Origin: Cryptomeria japonica | Taxonomy: Eukaryota; Streptophyta; Pinopsida; Cupressales; Cupressaceae | Assembly (NCBI RefSeq): GCF_030272615.1 | Contig: NC_081406.1 | Coordinates: 463,230,072 to 463,292,071, forward strand | DNA length: 62,000 nt | Direction: 5' to 3' | Shown: piece by piece, positions 1 through 11,150 of the stretch | Position numbering within the stretch: position 1 is the stretch's first letter | How the letters are laid out: each line of letters begins with the position of its first letter | Notes under the pieces: model-generated | Told to the model about the DNA's origin: nothing | What the model saw: the letters and a program-made list of their open reading frames with translations, nothing else | The model's database searches: none | Program-made: the position numbers and the translations under genes

Positions 1-166
1 ATATGATTTAATATAGTTCATTTTTCAGTTTAAGTATTATTTCATATATGTTCTCTAATTGTGTTGCAGGAAAACAATATACAAAGGTACACCTATAAAA
101 CACAATTACCTATCTATAGATTTGGCTAAATTTAGATTAACTTAAAGGGTAACTAATTAGGGGACA
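1..166 (+). mobile_element. 3' end of an LTR, cut by the window edge
   Basis: A primer-binding site follows at 173-184, so the DNA just before it should be the end of a 5' LTR. The likely last bases are the CA at 165-166, leaving a six-base spacer. The left part lies outside the window, so LTR length and lineage cannot be judged. No matching right-hand LTR was found within the window. Confidence 0.55.
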
Positions 167-172
167 TTATAG

Positions 173-184
173 TGGTATCAGAGC
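173..184 (+). other. Primer-binding site (initiator tRNA-Met type)
   Basis: The 12 bases TGGTATCAGAGC are the classic plant retrotransposon primer-binding site complementary to the 3' end of initiator tRNA-Met. It sets the element's orientation as plus and marks where minus-strand DNA synthesis would have begun. Confidence 0.85.
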
Positions 185-1200
185 ATGATTCTGCTAGCCT
201 GTTGGACAAAACAACTACTCAGTTAGGACTAATTCTTCCAGTCTCTTCTCAAATAAATAAAAAATTGAATTGGTTAGGCCAACATTGCATTCTTATGAGT
301 GTGCCTTTAACTGCTTCGTGTCTTACGTGTTTCTTATGTGTTTTGAGCATGCCTACTCCATGGGTGTTTTATATGTACACTTTCCTCATGTATACCTTGT
401 ACTTGCACCATGTCTATCATGTGTCTAGCAGTGTTTTATATCTTATGTGTATTTATGTTACTTCATGAATGAGATGTTTTCAGATGTCTATTCCATGAAT
501 ACCTCTCTCTTGTATGCTTCATGATCGATGTGTCTTCAGCATGTCTACTCCACAAGTACCTTTCTCATATATGCTTGTACCTTTTGTGTATTTATGTATT
601 ACTTCATGGTTTACATGTATGATTCATCTCTTGCATGTATTCATATGTATGGTTCGTGCTTTACATATCTCGTTCATGCCTTCCGTGCATTAGTTCATGC
701 CTTGCATATAGTCATGTATGTTGCTTCTTGGCTTACATGTATCCATTATTTCATGCCTATATGCACTTCATGTCTTATGGTACTTATGTATACTTTCTTC
801 ATGCCTTAAGTGAATTCATGTGTATAATTCATGCGTACACTTCATGCTTTACATGTATCCATGCCTTATGTGTATATTCTATGTTTTGCATGGATGCTTC
901 TTTCCTTATGTAATTCATTTGTATACTTTGTACTTTACACCTTACGTGTATTCGTGTGTATGAATCATGCCTTATGTATTCATCTGTATGCTTCATACTT
1001 GATGTATTGGATTCATTCATAAAGTGTTTCTGTATACCTTTCTCATGTATGCTTCCGCCTCTATGTGTATTGCCTCCCATGTGTTCATCCATTGATGTGC
1101 TTTGTATCTTATGCAATTGTTTCATGTACTTTCAGCATGAATTCTTTTTGTTTTCAATGAATTCCCCTTATCTTACATGTTTCAATGTGATTGAATATGC
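185..1200 (+). repeat. Retroelement leader made of degenerate short repeats
   Basis: About 1 kb is built from loosely repeated units rich in CATG, such as TTCATGCCTTACATGTAT, with variable spacing. The repeats leave short Cys/Tyr/Met/His-rich open frames on both strands that look like no known protein. The position just after a primer-binding site suggests an untranslated leader. No gag domain follows. Confidence 0.5.
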
Positions 1201-2637
1201 TTAGTTATTCCATGAGTATACTTTATGAGTACTTATAAATGGGGTGATTGTTTTAAATCACCTGGGCCCTTATTTTCGCAAACATGGGTTTCATACTCCT
1301 AATAACATGGGAAGGACAACATAGGGATTACTGAAACATGACGATACTCTGAAAATCTATAGGATGGAAGAATGTGTAAGAGTAATATAGGAAGGAAGAA
1401 TGTGTAAGAGTACAATTGCTCAAACCATGAGGTGATAATATAAGAACTTGATGAGTATAGAGATTTTGCCCATAAATCGTCATAAGAGGAGAAAGGAAAC
1501 ATGTTGAGAATGCAGTCAGACAAAGATAATATTAGCCATGTTCAATTTATTCGTGATATATTTAATACCAATCTACCACCTAAGTTTACCAATACATCAA
1601 TATCCAATCATATCAATCTATATGGTTACAGACTGTACGACATGGAGGAGTGATACCAGACTTAATTAATTGAGATCTTATTCATTACCCACCTCTATTT
1701 GGTAATGATGATGTCAGTGACATTCACGCTGCCCACTGAAATTTCTCATTGACTAAACATTTTCCAATATTAATACATACTCTTTATGGATCTTAAGATT
1801 AAACCAAGTTATTATTATTAACTTCTCATGTTGTCATCCAGATCAAACATCTTGCACATTCTCTAATTAATACAACCTCTACATTTTGGGAAATTTATCC
1901 CTCTAATTGGGGATTCAGACATATTCATCCAACAAATTATAAATCAATAAATTTAGACATATCTCATATATGTATTCCTCTCATGAATAGTATGTAATGA
2001 TAGGGTAAAATCATCATTTGTGGTTTCCTTACAATAACTCCTGCAATTAGAAGTGATACTCAAAAACAGTATTTATCATTTCACAAATTGCTTATCACAA
2101 ATTGTTATATTCAAAATTTGTACCAAGCATGACTGAACATAATCATCTACCACGATATCAAACCCCTTTACAAATGTTATAGCATTTTATCATCTCTCGA
2201 GCAATGGTGTTAGGCTAAAACTACCATAGAAAACAACAATATTCAGTGAACAAATTTCTAAGGGCCCCATTCTATAAGGCATAGTCAGCATGATAATCTC
2301 ACAATTAAGGTGTTAGGCTACAACTACCATACTAAAGCTCTATAATTTGTTTATGTAAGTTTTAAACTGAGTCTATTTTCTTCTTTGTTTCAGTATGCTA
2401 GTGTTCTTCTGCATTTTACTTGGCAAAGATGAATATTTATACTGATTTAAATAATAAATCATTTTTACTTTGAAATTTTTCTTTGCTTCTCATTGATCTG
2501 TGCTTTTTGAGTCATGGATACTTGAGACTTTTGTTTATTACAATACATCCATCATTCTATGCTTTTTTATGTAGATCATTGTGGATTTCTCATTTATCTT
2601 GTAAAAGCCTCTAAATTATTTTGATTTCTTTTCTCAG
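1201..2637. other. Intergenic, no gene recognised
   Basis: AT-rich sequence with no credible coding region. A 28-base unit containing GGAAGAATGTGTAAGAGTA occurs twice in tandem at about 1362-1417. A second motif, GTGTTAGGCTA followed by AACTACCATA, occurs at about 2208 and 2309. Upstream exons of the neighbouring pseudogene could be hidden here but none could be aligned. Confidence 0.4.
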
Positions 2638-3030
2638 GTGCATAAAACTACTGGTCCTTCGAATCAGATAGAGAGCATGAATGTGCAGGTAACCGATAGA
2701 GTTCTCAGTTGCTCTTTCCAAGATATTTGTACTCGTTACGTTGTCAAATATGTAGGCATCTTTCATGATTAAATTTGTATGCTGAAGTTGCTTATACTGG
2801 TAGTCACATACGTCCACTCCACCTCGTTCTATAAGAAACATGACAAATTCTGTCAATTTAGAGGATTATGAAACAAATAACATAGACACAGAGGATGCAG
2901 ATCTGATGGTAGGATTTTCTCCAATCTCCATTGTTTCTGGTTTTTGTGAAGATATAACTTCTCTTGCCCAATACTTTGTTGCATCATATTATAAGTTTGG
3001 GTATCAATGGCTACAGAGACAAACATATCA

Positions 3031-4650
3031 GCCAGCTACTATTAAAGTTGAGAATAACCCTAGCCAGGATGAGCAGTCTAGTCCAATGCAAGAGAAGAGG
3101 ATAAGAGATACTAGATCTTTGCCATGGTGAGAAGGACTTCGACCTTGAAAGTCAACCATCCGACATTCTTCTCAAGATTCTGAAGACCAGGAATGCATAG
3201 AGGACGAAGATGATAGAAATAAAGGGGAGGCTAGGGCTGAAGGAGAGGAAGATGAAGTTGAGGAAGAGGGTGAGGAGGGTAAAGAACAAGAAGGAAGGAG
3301 ACAATATGCTCTTTGAAATTGCACTGAGGCGAGGAGGTTTTCTCTTCTTGTGGATGAGATGGATCAGGGTCCTATTGGTTCATCATCATGAATGCATGTG
3401 GGAGATACAAAGTTTGGTCACCAATGGGTTTGTGGCGGACTTGACATGCATAACGCAACTGCATGGGGTTTGAAAGTTGCAGCATCTAGATGGGGACACC
3501 AAGGTGATACGTTTGGTTATGGAAGTGTAGGTGCACAACCTGCTGAGCCTAGTTCAAAAGGTGGAGCTGACATTCAACCCTTGCAGGTTGATGAAACAGT
3601 GAGTTTTGATGATATTGGAGGGCTTTCTGACCACATTCATGCATTGAAAGAAATGGTTTGTTTCCCTCTTCTCTATCTTGATTTCTTTGCAAATTATCAC
3701 ATCTGTCCTCCAAGGGGAGTCTTTTTGTGTGGTCCTCCGGGAACTTAAAAAATGTTGATTGCAAGGGCTTTAGCATGTGCAGCTTCCAAGGCAGGACAGA
3801 AAGTAAACTTTTACATGCGAAAGGGAGCTGATGTGCTCAGCAAGTGGGTTGGGGAAGCTGAGCGGCAACTGAAATTACTATTTGAAGAAGCACAAAGGAA
3901 CCAACCATCCATAATATTTTTTGATGAAATAGATGGTCTTGCCCCAGTGAGGTCTAGTAAACAAGAACAAATTCACAATTCTATTGTATCTACGCTTCTT
4001 GCTCTAATGGATGGTCTAGACTCTAGAGGTCAAGTAGTGCTTATTGGAGCGATAAATAGGATTGATGCTATTGATGGAGCTCTTCGCCGGCCTAGTCAGT
4101 TTGATCGTGAATTTGTATTTTCCTTACCCGATTGTAAAGCACGAGCTGAGATATTAAAGATCCACACAAGAAAGTGGAAGAATCCTTTATCAGAGGAATT
4201 AAGAATGGAATTAGCAGCAGCTTGTATGGGGTATTGTGGTGTTGATTTAAAATCTTTGTGCACAGAAGCTGCAATTAATGCTTTCCGTAAGAAATATCCT
4301 CAAATATACACTAGTGATGATAAGTTTGTCATAGATTTGGATTCTGTGAAAGTAGAGAAACATGATTTCTTGGAAGCTATGTCTACTATTACTCCTGCTG
4401 CCCATAGAGGTGGAACAGTACAGTCAAGGCCATTGTCCCCAGTAATAGCTCCATGCATACAAGGACATCTAAAAATAATTAGTGATTATATTTCTGACAT
4501 CTTCTATGTAGTGGCCAACGGTGATAAAAAAGATTCGCTGAATGACAATTCTCACCATCTTGCCAAGTTACTTGGATTTCCTATGGTTCTTCCATTCCAT
4601 TTGTTTACAGACCAAGACTTCTACTTTGTGGGAAGGAGGATGCTAGCTTG
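3031..4650 (+). pseudogene. Large AAA+ exon with a stop in Walker A
   Basis: One frame holds an acidic tract (3200-3300), the GGLDMH segment, the linker FDDIGGL, Walker A, pore-loop region, Walker B (IIFFDEIDGL, about 3918) and the sensor/arginine-finger stretch (GALRRPSQFDREF, where relatives have GRFD). Walker A reads GPPGT, then TAA at 3746-3748, then K and M where relatives have GKT. Both the P-loop glycine and the Thr next to the catalytic lysine are lost. Four upstream TGA codons (3128, 3149, 3314, 3389) mostly sit where relatives have Arg, as expected from CGA to TGA decay. Near 4578 one base is missing: from TATGGT at about 4582 the family sequence continues one frame over to the splice donor at 4651. 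Downstream of 3748 a 302-codon frame survives, but it would lack nucleotide binding. Confidence 0.85.
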
Positions 4651-4783
4651 GTATGGTTAGAAATTGCTTTCATAGATGTTTACACATCTATAACATGAGT
4701 CTGTTTTTTAAAACTTTTGAATTGGCTGGATTCTAATCTAGCTACATTTCTGAATGATGCTATATTTCTACTTTTCTTGCCAG

Positions 4784-5761
4784 GATCACATTGGCCCTGT
4801 AGTTTTACACGACTTAGAGAGGTTCCCTGTGCATTGTCTTGGGCTTGCATCACTTTTGTCCGACCCAAGTGCACGGATGCCTGAGGAAGCACTAGTACAC
4901 ATTGTGGGAGAAGCAAGGAGGACTACTCCTTCTATCTTGTATCTGCCTCAACTTCAACTTTGGTGGGAGACAGTGTGTATATCATTACATTAGTACACTT
5001 ATACTTTTAAAGCTCTACGCCTTTGGGATTTCCTATGATATATTTGAAATCTCTTTGTTTTTATTGCTAGAGCTTCCTAAAATGACTATATATCTGATTT
5101 TGTTTGTTTCACTGATATTCATAGGCCCATGATCAGCTAAGAGCTGTTCTACTATCTATACTGAAAGAATTGCCATCAGACCTTCCTTTATTACTTCTTG
5201 CAACCTCCTCTGTACCCTTTGATGAATTGGATGGAGAAGCTGCATCCTTGTTTGGTCGTCGCTATATGTATGTATCAAGGACATCATTGTCTTAGTTTTT
5301 GTATTTTTTCTGCTTAGTTTGTTCAAGATTATGCTAAGGCATGTGAATCCTTTTCTGTATAGCATTGAGTACCAGGTACTTCGTTAGCTTCTGACTCTGT
5401 ATAAATTGAATTTGTCATTGAATTGAGTGTACATGAATTCGATGGTATCTGGTACAGCTTGAATGGATTGCAAATTTTATTTTGGTTTAGTATAATAGAA
5501 GGTAAAATCCTGAATGGATTAAGTAGAAAAACCAAGTTCAGATGACAGGTGTAGATTCATCTCGCAACTGGTTGATGTTGTTCTTACTATCCCTGATCAA
5601 CAAGTAGTAATTACTCCTAAAAAGAATGTTTCTAATCCTGAACTTCCAAAGGTACCAAAAGCAGCAAGAGGACCAAGTGAAACTGAGCTACGTGCCAAGG
5701 TAGAAGTAGAGGAGCATGCTATTCGACGACTCCGAATGTGTTTTTGGGATGTCTGCAGCAG
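4784..5761 (+). pseudogene. Second ATPase-like half of the ATAD2/BRAT1-like pseudogene
   Basis: Exon 4784-4972 is fully open and encodes the conserved DHIGPVVLHDLERFPVH segment through YLPQLQLWWET. Exon 5125 to about 5267 gives AHDQLRAVLLSILKELPSDL and SSVPFDELDGE. A poorly resolved stretch of one or two small exons (about 5363-5540) includes IEYQ and KPSSDDRC. The last exon ends at 5761 with ELRAKVEVEEHAIRRLRMCFWDVCS, the helix leading into the bromodomain. In the family this half is a degenerate, inactive ATPase module. Splice sites match GT/AG except in the 5267-5540 part, where several choices are possible. Confidence 0.75.
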
Positions 5762-5867
5762 GTTTTGTAGTGATGCATCAATCATTATTTGATTCATTTG
5801 TTGAGGATGTGTTTACCAAGTGAAAATTAATTTTGAGTGCTTATATGTATCCACATACAATGTGCAG

Positions 5868-7103
5868 ACTTCTATATGAAAAACGGTTCAGTGTCTTCCA
5901 TTACCCTGTCATGGATGAAGACGCTCCTCACTATTATGCAATAGTTCAAAATCCAATGGATATCACTACTTTACTGCAGCGAGTAGATAATCGACGTTAC
6001 TTGACATGCTCAGCATTCCTGCAAGATGTGGAACTAATTCCAGCCAATGCAAAAGTAAGCATGATTGGACATGCCTATGATCCTATCAGCTTTATGGGGT
6101 TGAACAAAAATTTGTTTTCCATTCATTCCTGATAATAACTATCATTAGTTTTGCATAACAGGCATATAATGGTGATGACTACAATGGAGCTCGAATTGTC
6201 AGCAGAGCATATGCACTAAGGGATGCGGTATGGTTAAATATGCTAATAATAGAGACATACAATAATCGAAGTTCAAATGTTTTATGTCAAGTAATAAGCA
6301 TTTATTGTTCACTTTGCTAATCCTTGTCTTACGCATAATCAGATTCTTGGAATGCTTTCCCAAATGGATCCTGCACTAGTTGCCTTTTGTGATAAAATTG
6401 CTGCTCAGGGTGGGCCAACTCGTTTGTCAGAGGATTCAACTACAAATTTTCCTTCGAATCCTGTTGCTCAACCAGTTCATATTACAAGAGCAAGTGAATG
6501 CTTACGCAACGTTCAGCCTGATATGAATGTATCTAAAAGTTATGAGGTCTTGAAGCGCTCAAAGCAGAATAGTGATCCTGATCAAGGTGGAATTATGCTT
6601 TGCACCATGCCACTTGTAATCCTTTTTTATTTTTGATATTTAGAATTAGAAGCACAATTGTATTGAAATTCTCAGAATGTGTTTTTTCTACAGGTAAAGT
6701 TGTGGCTGGGGACTCTGATCCATTTGCTGAGGACAGATCACAACCCATGGAGATTGATACTCCTGGGCAGAATACTCTAAAAACAAAATGCCTTCATGGT
6801 AGTGTGACACATGAGGCATTTAAAGGTGTGCAGCAATGTGAGGCAAATAATCAAGAAGAAATAATGAATCAGCCGGAACGCAAATCCTCTTCCAAAGTGC
6901 CAATAAGCAATCACTTGGCAGAACAGATTGAATCAATAGAAGATAATTTTGTGAAATGTACCGAAGGTTATGGAATCTCAGAACTTGAAAGACTTTATGC
7001 TCTAATTTGTCGAAGGGTGATATCCTTAGCAGATGCGAACAAACCTACAATTATTAAATTCTTGAAGGACTTCTCATCTGATGAAAGCAATTTTCATAGA
7101 TAG
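5868..7103 (+). pseudogene. Bromodomain and C-terminal exons of the pseudogene
   Basis: Exons 5868-6054, 6162-6227, 6343-6586 and 6694-7103 are open and join in frame. They encode LLYEKRFSVFHYPV, DAPHYYAIVQNPMDITTLLQ (ZA loop and helix A region), the acetyl-lysine pocket ANAKAYNGDDYN with the key Asn preserved across the 6055-6161 intron, and SRAYALRDA. A variable linker follows (DPFAEDRSQPMEID), then a C-terminal helix pair ISELERLYALICRRV and FLKDFSSDESNF before the TAG at 7101. The good state of these exons contrasts with the damaged 5' part. Either decay is recent or a truncated product could still be made; expression evidence would be needed to tell. Confidence 0.78.
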
Positions 7104-7270
7104 TTTTGTAACCGAATGTCCTATGAAGTGTTTTTGGGGCTCTAATTTGTCGAGGGGTGATATCATTGAAAGATGTGGACAAAACTATGATTTTTAAATT
7201 TTTGAAGGACTTCTCATCCGATGAATGAAATTTTTAAAGAGAGTTTTGTAACGGAATGACCTATGAACTG
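6999..7270 (+). repeat. 132-bp direct duplication of the pseudogene 3' end
   Basis: Bases 6999-7130 (last codons, stop and first 3' UTR bases) are repeated at 7139-7270 with an offset of 140 bases. The copy has diverged visibly. It carries an in-frame TGA in place of an AAAGC stretch and has lost the original TAG. The copy lies outside the reading frame's use and only marks a local tandem duplication. Confidence 0.85.
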
Positions 7271-8559
7271 CTATGTTACCAGAAACGCGACGGGAGAACT
7301 TCGTTTCGTGTTTTCCCCGTCGCGAACGGCGGTTTCCAAACTGCTGTCTCACAGTCAGAGAAATTCAAAGGAGTGAATTTTGCAGTGAAGACCTTAATCC
7401 TGCTACAGAGGAAATAAGAGAAGATATCATTAATACTGTGATATATGCACAGAAATCTTGGTAATACATAGGTTTCAGTGAGAATATGCTCACTTTGTAA
7501 ACATATTTCTTCATGATATTGTTCTCTTTCAGGTCGAATAAATTGATTTTTTGTTATTGTCTCCATGGATGAGTGTGCATTGCTTTCAAATTGATATGTC
7601 AAGGACATTGATATTGGTCTTCTTAGTCTTTCTGAGTTACATTTTCCATTTAATGTCTTCATTCAAGGAATGGATTAATCTGGTCTAAATGGAATATGGA
7701 GTAATGTATGTTCATCTTTGGATTTCTCGGAAGAATTGCAGAAAGTGTCTATTGGTGGGAGTGTTTCTATAATGTAATAATACAAAGGCGCCCCTTGGAT
7801 GTGAATTTGTAGTGTCATGATGAGTCTCTGCATGGTTTGGTATTTGACTTTGTTGCCCGGTTGAAGCACTGATCTGAGTAGTTATTTGTTCAAAGGTCTA
7901 AGCATTCATTGGAATTCAAAGATGAATCATTTGAACACTTTATTTTCAGTTATGTTCTTTGCTTTGTTAGCTTAGGATTCTTCATGTTCTTTGATTTAAG
8001 AAGTGAGATAGTCAAGAACACTGTCAGTTTGAGAAAATCTTGCATATTATTTTATATCTGCTTGTTGTTGCTGAATAATATATCATTTTTGATAAGGGAT
8101 ACCTTTAGGTCTAGCAGAGCCTAAAGAGCAAAAGGTGTCAACCTTTGGGTTGAGTTTTGTTCATTGGCCAAACTAACATTTAAAATCAAGAATAAGTAAT
8201 CGCAAAGCTTTAGGTTTTAATGGGTGCAATTTTGGAAAAAAACGTCAGCACACTCGACTTGTGACTACACAAGACTAATGGTTGTGTAAGCAACTAGGCA
8301 TTCTACTACTATTGGAATTAGTATGACCAAAAATGTTCCAAACAAATTACAATGTAATATTGAAAGAATATTATTAAGATGAGAGAAATAATATTAAAAA
8401 TCATAGCTGTGAAAAAATTAAGATCTTTTTGAAATGCTGCATGTTTGATGTTTGTGGTTTGTGATTTGAACTGCTTGATTAAAAAAACTCTGTTTAATGC
8501 CTTTAGTACATCTTTAATTAGTGAACATTGACCAGCCAAAAAAAATAGATTGGTTCAAT
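7271..8559. other. Intergenic with one CpG-rich hairpin
   Basis: No gene recognised. At 7286-7294 CGCGACGGG is followed 21 bases later by its exact reverse complement at 7316-7324, inside a short CpG-rich island unlike the AT-rich surroundings. The open frame 7273-7464 crosses it but resembles nothing I know. Confidence 0.4.
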
Positions 8560-10376
8560 GGTGGATAAATGAATCACACCATTTAGATATACTTCATCAA
8601 CCTAATATGGTCCTAACCACCTTGTTTGCATCTTGATCTTATGATCCTTATATTGTGAGTCATAAAGGAGAGTCCATTCACCCTTTTGCAACATTTTTGT
8701 CTTGATAAAGAGGTCTTTCCACTTAATTTAATATTTTTTCACTATCTCAATATGATGGAAGGTTTCTCTTAAGATAAAATCAAGAGCATTAAGTTGCATC
8801 ATTCTCTTTTTTTGGGCTGCTAATAAGTCCATAATGAATTAAAGTTTTTGCCTTAATGTATTGTGTTCAAACTCAATTGGAAGGAAATATTTTATCCCAT
8901 AAACTATTTCATATGGTGTAAACAAGTTGTAGTCTTAGTAACAATCTATCAAAGAAATTGGCCTATGCCATATTTAAGTACCTTAGTAACAAACTATCAA
9001 AGCCTCTTTGATATAAAATATCACCAAGGATAGTGAAGTATTGTGTACATTGGAGGAAAGTTTTGTTTTATTTATGTGAAAGGTTAGGTGGTGAAGTTTG
9101 ACCATGGTGGTAAGCGTAAATATCATGACAGTAGGGTGAATAAGGACCAATAAATTGTCATATAAGTTCAAAATTAGGGATATTGTGTGGGTATTAATAA
9201 TTTCTCAACAAGAACTTAGAATGTCGACTATTCTATGGCATATCCAAGACACATTCAATTATGGCTATAGTATCATCAACTAGATTGTTTTTCCAAGTAG
9301 ATCTGCAAGAAATTATTCTTGAAACTATTTGCCATGTATTTGTAGGTGATCAATTCACCATATTTTGTTTGATATTCATCATTAACTTTTTTTACTATTA
9401 GTTTAGAATAACCATAAACAAGGATGTGTTGGATATTCCATTGAATTGTTATATTAAGACCAACAAGAAAAGCTTCATATTCAACAACATGGTTTGCACA
9501 TGGAAAGCTAAATCTAAATGCTTTCAACATGGAATTTCCTTGAGTATAAACAAGATTCAAATGCTTGCTCCATGACTAGTACAAGAACAATCGAGACATA
9601 ACTTCTATATAGAGGGCTCTTCAATAGTAAATATAGATTCATCAAGATTATCTATAACGAATGGTTGATTATCTATAAGAGGTGCCTTAAATAATTGATA
9701 CATAGAAACATATGCTTTAATTTCTTTTTTATCTTAAAACTTACTGTCAAATTCACCTAACAACGTTACCCTCTTAGTCATATTAATTGTAAGAGAATTT
9801 TTGAATAAGAGGCATTTGAATGGATCCAATTAATAAATGAGATTTGCTTGGTGACTAAGCATGTAATGTCACAATTTTTGTGTACAAAAAAGACTACTAA
9901 ACATTACCGTTCCATAGAAATATAGGAAAGCTCATTTTTCATGAGTGTTTGATTGATAATAGGTTGTTTTCTCACAATCTTGTTTATCATTTTGTGCTAA
10001 GAGTGCGCCCAAGGAGACTAATATAGTTGATATGTAGAAGTATGTGATTATTTTAATAGGAGACATAAGAACCATTGGTGATGCAATATAGTCTTTGATA
10101 TGATCAAAATATTCTTAGTAGGATTCATTCCATTGAAACCCACCATTTTTCTTGAGAAGGTGGGGAAATGGTTGACATTTGTAAAAAGTTGTGCTATTAA
10201 TCTTCATATGGCTAGTAGCTTTCCTTGAAGTCAATTATATTATTTTAAAATTTTAAAGGGGTGGCATATCCATGATAGTTGCAAACTTAGAAATATAAAA
10301 ATCTATATATCATTGAGATATAATAAAGATCAAGAGTTTTTTGATGTTATACCAAAAATACATTTCTTGGAATTAA

Positions 10377-10471
<95 letters not shown>

Positions 10472-11100
10472 ATTCAAATATAAATTCAAGGACATGAGTG
10501 GTATTCTCTTATTTTCTATTTTCCCATTTGAAATATCATCTAAATAAACTTCCACAATTTCTATGGAGCATGTCATGAAATGTAACTATCATTGCCCTCT
10601 GATAAGTAGCTCCCACATTTATCCATCTAAAGGTGTCACTTGATAGAAAACTCAAAAAACTATCCACAATTCAAATATGATTACAACTCAAAAAACTATC
10701 CACAAGTGATAGCATTTTATAACTAGCTACGAGATCAATAATTATGCCAATGTTGGAAGGATGAAAATCATCTTTTGGGCAAGATGCAATAACATATTTT
10801 AAGGCTATACATATGCATATTCCTTTTATCTTTTTTGACATGAATTATAATGGATATCCATTCAAGATAGTCAATTGGGAGTATGAAGTTAACATTTAAA
10901 AGTTTTTGTAGTTCTTCTTTGACCAGTAGGGCAGTTTTAGGATGCATCTAATGTAGTTTTCCTTAATTGAAACTTAGCATTAAAAGAACCATGCATGGAG
11001 GTGAACCCAAATAGAAGGGTCCAATCCAAACATGTTAGCATAGGACCAATAAAAATATATGAAATGTGGTTTACAAAATTGATGACACTCTGTGTTCTTT
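8560..11100 (-). pseudogene. Ty3/gypsy polymerase relic (RT, RNase H, integrase end)
   Basis: Read on the minus strand, the pieces come in gypsy order. RT palm entry is at about 10920-10700 (WISIIIHVKKDK, then CPKDDFHPSNI and YKMLSLVDSF). The RT/RNase H connection is at about 10240-9890 (LLAI.RLIAQL, DYIASPMVLMSPI, SLGALLAQNDKQDCEK). A second RNase H-like domain lies at 9560-9276 (FPCANHVVEYEAFLVGLNI and HILVYGYSKLIVKKVN). The integrase C-terminal part is at about 8920-8570 (PYEIVYGIKYFLPIEF, LLYDSQYKDHKIKMQTRWLGPY). The archival or second RNase H after RT points to the Tat-type gypsy branch. Frames switch and stops are frequent. A long TA microsatellite (10380-10468) sits within the RT part. 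In the second RNase H the usual GDS is GYS, so a catalytic Asp position looks lost. Confidence 0.8.
10380..10468. repeat. (TA)n microsatellite
   Basis: About 88 bases of uninterrupted TA dinucleotides, lying inside the decayed gypsy RT. Such tracts mutate by slippage and make local assembly length unreliable. Confidence 0.95.
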
Positions 11101-11150
11101 TGGAGGATTTTAAGATGTAAATATATAGATTATCTTTTATCCCCAAATTT

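Larger units (their letters stand above)
2638..7103 (+). pseudogene. AAA+ ATPase/bromodomain protein (ATAD2/BRAT1-like) pseudogene
   Basis: The family (Arabidopsis At1g05910-like) couples an AAA+ ATPase to an acetyl-histone-binding bromodomain in the nucleus; the Arabidopsis member is reported to oppose transcriptional silencing. Pieces appear in family order: basic N-terminal exon with SVNLEDY (about 2815-2909), acidic tract, AAA+ module, second ATPase-like half, bromodomain, and a C-terminus ending FSSDESNF. Introns persist with GT/AG ends: 4651-4783, 4973-5124, 5762-5867, 6055-6161, 6228-6342 and 6587-6693. It is therefore a duplicated or decayed gene, not a processed copy. Five in-frame stops (3128, 3149, 3314, 3389, 3746) and a frameshift near 4578 disable it. 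The first exons are not recognisable, so the 5' boundary is approximate. Exons after 4784 look nearly intact. Family identity is from remembered similarity, with high confidence. Confidence 0.88.

Noticed and set aside
172-1204. Several 60-98-codon open frames on both strands, rich in Cys, Tyr, Met and His
   Set aside because: They follow from the CATG-rich repeats, overlap in several frames and match no family.
3210-3473. 87-codon Lys/Arg-rich open frame as a separate gene
   Set aside because: It is the wrong frame of the acidic exon of the ATAD2/BRAT1-like pseudogene, whose frame is one step away.
10373-10576. Open frame with an Ile-Tyr repeat
   Set aside because: It is a translated TA microsatellite in a dead gypsy element.
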